Shown here: positions 35,588 through 36,798 of the stretch, one piece after another
Layout of the letters: every line of letters begins with the position of its first letter
Position numbering within the stretch: position 1 is the stretch's first letter
Source: Desulfobulbaceae bacterium
GTDB taxonomy: Bacteria; Desulfobacterota; Desulfobulbia; Desulfobulbales; Desulfobulbaceae
Direction: 5' to 3'
DNA: 36,798 bases
Assembly (NCBI GenBank): GCA_013201405.1
Contig: JABMJC010000006.1
Span: 1 to 36,798 of the forward strand
Position numbers and translations under genes: made by a program
The notes under the pieces: generated by a model
Told to the model about the DNA's origin: nothing
Database searches by the model: none
The model's input: the letters and a program-made list of their open reading frames with translations, nothing else

Positions 35588-35956
35588 ATGGATATTTTTA
35601 TCAAAACCCATTTTTCCGGCGGGCACCATCTGCGTGCCTACCCAGGTAACTGCGAAAATCCACATGGCCACAACTGGAAAGTCAAGGTAACTGTACGGGC
35701 CCATGAACTCGACCAGCTCGGCATGGGCATTGATTTCAAGGATCTGAAAAAAACGGTCAACACCCTCTTGGACGAACTCGACCACCGCGACTTGAACGAG
35801 CACCCCGCCTTTCAAGATAAAAATCCGTCTTCGGAACATATAGCCATGTTCATTTTTCATGCGCTTAAAGAACCGTTGACCAGCGAACGCTATGCATTAC
35901 ATGCCGTGGAGGTGCGCGAAACCGACAGCTCAGGGGTAGTGTACTACGGTGACTGA
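35588..35956 (+). CDS. queD: 6-carboxytetrahydropterin synthase QueD
   Basis: QueD turns dihydroneopterin triphosphate into 6-carboxy-tetrahydropterin in the 7-deazaguanine (queuosine) pathway. The 122-residue protein has zinc ligands in GGHH (13-14) and HGH (26-28), catalytic Cys22 in NCENPHGHN, the LDHRDLNE block and the C-terminal VRETDSSGVVYYG. AGGAG seven bases before the ATG at 35588 supports the start. It overlaps queE by 8 bp. The upstream gap shared with the methyltransferase gene has no clear promoter or preQ1 riboswitch that I can see. Confidence 0.95.
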   Translation: MDIFIKTHFSGGHHLRAYPGNCENPHGHNWKVKVTVRAHELDQLGMGIDFKDLKKTVNTLLDELDHRDLNEHPAFQDKNPSSEHIAMFIFHALKEPLTSERYALHAVEVRETDSSGVVYYGD

Positions 35957-36641
35957 CACCTCAGGCATCCAGAGCCAGGTACTGCTTCAGGTCAGCGAGC
36001 TATTCTATTCCATCCAGGGTGAATCCACCCGTGCTGGCCTGCCCTGTGTATTCATCCGCTTAAGCGGCTGCAACCTGCGCTGCAACTACTGCGATGCCGC
36101 CTACACCTGGACAGAACCAGGCACACCCCATAGCCTTGCCAGCCTGCTTAACTGGGTGTTGGCACAGGACTGCAACCTGGTGGAGCTCACCGGTGGCGAA
36201 CCTTTGGGACAAAACGGTGTATATGCGCTGATGCAGGCCCTGCTGGCAAACGGCCTGCAGGTTCTGTTGGAAACCAATGGCAGCCTTGGAATAGGCCGGG
36301 TGCCGCTGGCAGTGGGCATCATTGTGGATGTTAAATGCCCGGATTCCGGCATGGATGCCCACTGGTATGCCGCCAACCTGGGCCTGCTGCGCAGTCGGGC
36401 GCAACAGGGGGCACGCGATGAACTCAAGTTTGTGCTCAGCAGCGAGCACGATTTTTACTGGGCCTGGGATTTTGTGCAGCGTCACCGACTCCAGGAGCTG
36501 CTGCCCATTCTTTTTTCTCCCCTGCAGCCGCAGTTGCCGCCGCAGCAACTGGCAGAGCTGATGCTGCAGCACCGGGTGCAGGCCCGCCTGCAACTGCAGC
36601 TCCACACCCTGCTCTGGCCAGGCAAAGCGCGCGGCGTGTAA
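35949..36641 (+). CDS. queE: 7-carboxy-7-deazaguanine synthase QueE
   Basis: QueE is a radical SAM enzyme that contracts the pterin ring to 7-carboxy-7-deazaguanine, the step after QueD. The 230-residue protein shows LFYSIQGEST, the iron-sulfur motif Cys41-x3-Cys45-x2-Cys48 (CNLRCNYC), the ELTGGEPL cofactor block and VDVKCPDSGM. The start is a GTG at 35949 inside queD, so translation is probably coupled. The C-terminus is rich in Gln and Leu. The later genes of the pathway (queC, queF, tgt) are not in the window. Confidence 0.95.
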   Translation: MTDTSGIQSQVLLQVSELFYSIQGESTRAGLPCVFIRLSGCNLRCNYCDAAYTWTEPGTPHSLASLLNWVLAQDCNLVELTGGEPLGQNGVYALMQALLANGLQVLLETNGSLGIGRVPLAVGIIVDVKCPDSGMDAHWYAANLGLLRSRAQQGARDELKFVLSSEHDFYWAWDFVQRHRLQELLPILFSPLQPQLPPQQLAELMLQHRVQARLQLQLHTLLWPGKARGV

Positions 36642-36743
36642 AGGTGTAAAATAAAGCCAAGGAACCAGATACACTAGGGCTGCAGCGCTCTGGCACCACA
36701 GCTCTTCTGGCAACAAGGCTCAGATACGCAGAGAGCCAACAAA

Positions 36744-36782
36744 CCACAAAACCCCTTTCCTGGGTGGAAAGGGGTTTGGTGG
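36744..36782 (-). terminator. long hairpin at right edge, probable terminator of an outside minus-strand gene
   Basis: A 17 bp stem with one mismatch (36744-36760 with 36766-36782, core AACCCCTTTCC / GGAAAGGGGTT) has the 5 nt loop TGGGT. On the minus strand the stem is followed by TTTTGTGGTTTGTTGG, a T-rich tail, so it best fits a gene lying to the right and reading left. On the plus strand it comes 103 bp after queE but no T run follows. The stretch 36642-36743 holds nothing I can name. Confidence 0.6.
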
Positions 36783-36798
36783 TCGGTCCCTGCCCTGG

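Overview
The window looks like a chromosomal stretch of a sulfate-reducing desulfobacterial (former deltaproteobacterial) bacterium, most likely of the Desulfobulbales type. The lineage is inferred from protein style and gene order: the rplU-rpmA-obgE-proB-proA-nadD cluster, an anaerobe-type rubredoxin, a rhodanese/ferritin-like fusion, and above all a TunR-type regulator beside a TSUP transporter, a pairing described from sulfate-reducing deltaproteobacteria. Genes are densely packed, with many ATGA/TAATG overlaps. I see no tRNA, rRNA, insertion sequence, phage block or CRISPR array.

Layout. 1-5222 (minus strand): rplU-rpmA-obgE-proB-proA-nadD, then the first 28 codons of an EndoQ-like PHP-domain gene that runs off the left edge. 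A good sigma70 promoter sits in front of rplU, and strong hairpins lie in the rpmA/obgE and proB/proA gaps. 5311-10212 (plus): a short rubredoxin gene, then a lipid-transport operon (MlaE with a fused N-terminal STAS-like domain, MlaF, MlaD, PqiC-like lipoprotein), then a solute-binding lipoprotein. 10249-12497: a TSUP anion transporter (minus) and a divergent TunR-like regulator (plus), which is a dead tyrosine recombinase fused to two Mop/TOBE oxyanion-binding domains. 12980-13810 (plus): rhodanese/ferritin-like fusion.

13892-22192 (minus): kdsB-yvcK-like, then a single-domain response regulator, then a J-domain protein overlapping a two-gene heterodimeric ABC exporter. 22269-25626 (plus): rsmJ, a membrane-anchored D-Ala-D-Ala carboxypeptidase and citrate synthase. 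25850-28620: an MFS transporter (minus) diverging from an outer-membrane barrel protein (plus). 28704-35488 (minus): trmN6-like methyltransferase, comM, a large hybrid histidine kinase and an exported protein of unknown function. 35588-36641 (plus): queD-queE of the queuosine/7-deazaguanine pathway. A strong hairpin at the right edge probably ends a minus-strand gene outside the window.

The most notable system is the TunR/TSUP pair. It fits a published family of tungstate/molybdate regulators that evolved from XerC/XerD recombinases, so it is rare rather than wholly new. The sequence shows directly which catalytic residues were lost, and candidate operators can be proposed. Less characterised units are the kinase plus exported 563-residue protein, the J-domain protein coupled to an ABC exporter, and the 788-residue YvcK-like protein coupled to kdsB. 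All functional calls rest on motif and family recognition by eye; no database search was run.
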